Part shown: positions 12,928 through 13,133 of the stretch, piece by piece
How positions within the stretch are numbered: the stretch's first letter is position 1
Layout of the letters: every line of letters starts with the position of its first letter
From: Geodermatophilaceae bacterium
GTDB lineage: Bacteria; Actinomycetota; Actinomycetes; Mycobacteriales; Geodermatophilaceae
DNA length: 13,133 nt
Direction: 5' to 3'
Assembly (NCBI GenBank): GCA_013811975.1
Contig: JACCUF010000249.1
Location: forward strand, 1-13,133
Made by a program: the position numbers and the translations under genes
The notes under the pieces: model-generated
The model's database searches: none
The model's input: the letters and a program-made list of their open reading frames with translations, nothing else
Told to the model about the DNA's origin: nothing

Positions 12928-13133
12928 TCAGGATCGCGTGAAATCTTGGCCCGGCGGTTGCGAAGTGGTCCCGAAGACGATCACCCGCAGCTGTTTGCGG
13001 GTGCGCTCTATGTGGTCGGTCATCAACGCGGCTGCCGAGTCGGCGTCGCGATCACGGACGGCACCGTAGATCGCCTCGTGATCGTCGATCGTCTCGTCGA
13101 TCGGCTCCACGAAGGTGAGCAGGTCGTGGGGGC
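12928..13133 (-). CDS. GntR/FadR-type regulator, C-terminal part of the FCD domain
   Basis: The gene runs off the right edge of the window; the 5' part, including any winged helix-turn-helix, is not seen. The visible 68 residues include DHEAIYGAVRDRDADSAAAL followed by MTDHIERTRKQL. This is the typical last helices of the FadR C-terminal ligand domain, where a His in the HEAI motif helps bind a metal. TGA is at 12930-12928. FCD-domain regulators usually sense carboxylic acids. It lies 135 nt upstream of amt on the same strand. Whether it regulates amt cannot be judged. Confidence 0.8.
   Translation of the reverse strand, partial: PHDLLTFVEPIDETIDDHEAIYGAVRDRDADSAAALMTDHIERTRKQLRVIVFGTTSQPPGQDFTRS

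Noticed and set aside
1..13133. CRISPR arrays, insertion sequences, tRNA or rRNA genes, phage genes
   Set aside because: No spaced repeats, transposase motifs, terminal repeats, cloverleaf or rRNA-like sequence noticed on either strand; gene content and composition look uniform and chromosomal.

Overview
This window reads as chromosomal DNA from a high-GC Gram-positive actinobacterium. The base composition is GC-rich with strongly GC-biased third codon positions. It carries a ClgR-type regulator and a PspA protein followed by a PspM-like membrane protein, which is an actinobacterial arrangement. Ribosome sites are of the AGGAGG type and several starts are TTG or GTG. I cannot place it to genus.

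Left part (1-4925), envelope stress and translation. The window opens inside the 3' end of a ClgR-like helix-turn-helix regulator. Next come the ribosome-associated GTPase TypA/BipA (+), a convergent PfkB-family sugar kinase (-), then pspA (+) and, in direct contact, a gene for a membrane protein that looks like PspM. In mycobacteria clgR, pspA and pspM form one stress operon. Here the same parts lie within about 4 kb, with typA and the sugar kinase between them. The pspM-like frame has no ATG, GTG or TTG upstream of its first membrane segment; the best start is a CTG overlapping the pspA stop codon (CTGA).

Right part (5014-12792), a nitrogen or amine assimilation locus. Reading leftward from 10093 on the minus strand it encodes a glutamine-synthetase-family ligase, a class II glutamine amidotransferase, a GXGXG-domain protein, an FMN/iron-sulfur glutamate synthase domain protein and a 149-residue protein I do not recognise. 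Gaps are short or the genes overlap, so this is very probably one operon. The three middle genes are a glutamate synthase split into separate domains, as in the GlxBCD and MgsABC (N-methylglutamate synthase) families. An XRE-cupin regulator is divergent from the ligase gene (+, 10309-10959). Beyond it, again on the minus strand, is an Amt-family channel translationally coupled to a 102-residue single-span membrane protein. The window ends inside the 3' part of a GntR/FadR-type regulator gene.

Reading of the system: the ligase keeps the metal, ATP and glutamate residues of glutamine synthetase. By my hand alignment, the two acidic residues that hold ammonium (Asp50 and Glu327 in the Salmonella enzyme) are replaced by Tyr66 and Trp331. 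The Amt protein keeps its twin histidines but departs from the usual GFNxGS motif. Together with a PuuR-like XRE-cupin regulator, this suggests uptake and gamma-glutamylation of an organic amine, with the split synthase handling the product. The substrate cannot be read from the sequence. The divergent control region holds a 19-bp imperfect palindrome covering the -35 and spacer of a good sigma70-like promoter for the ligase operon; an exact copy of one arm lies at the amt promoter region.
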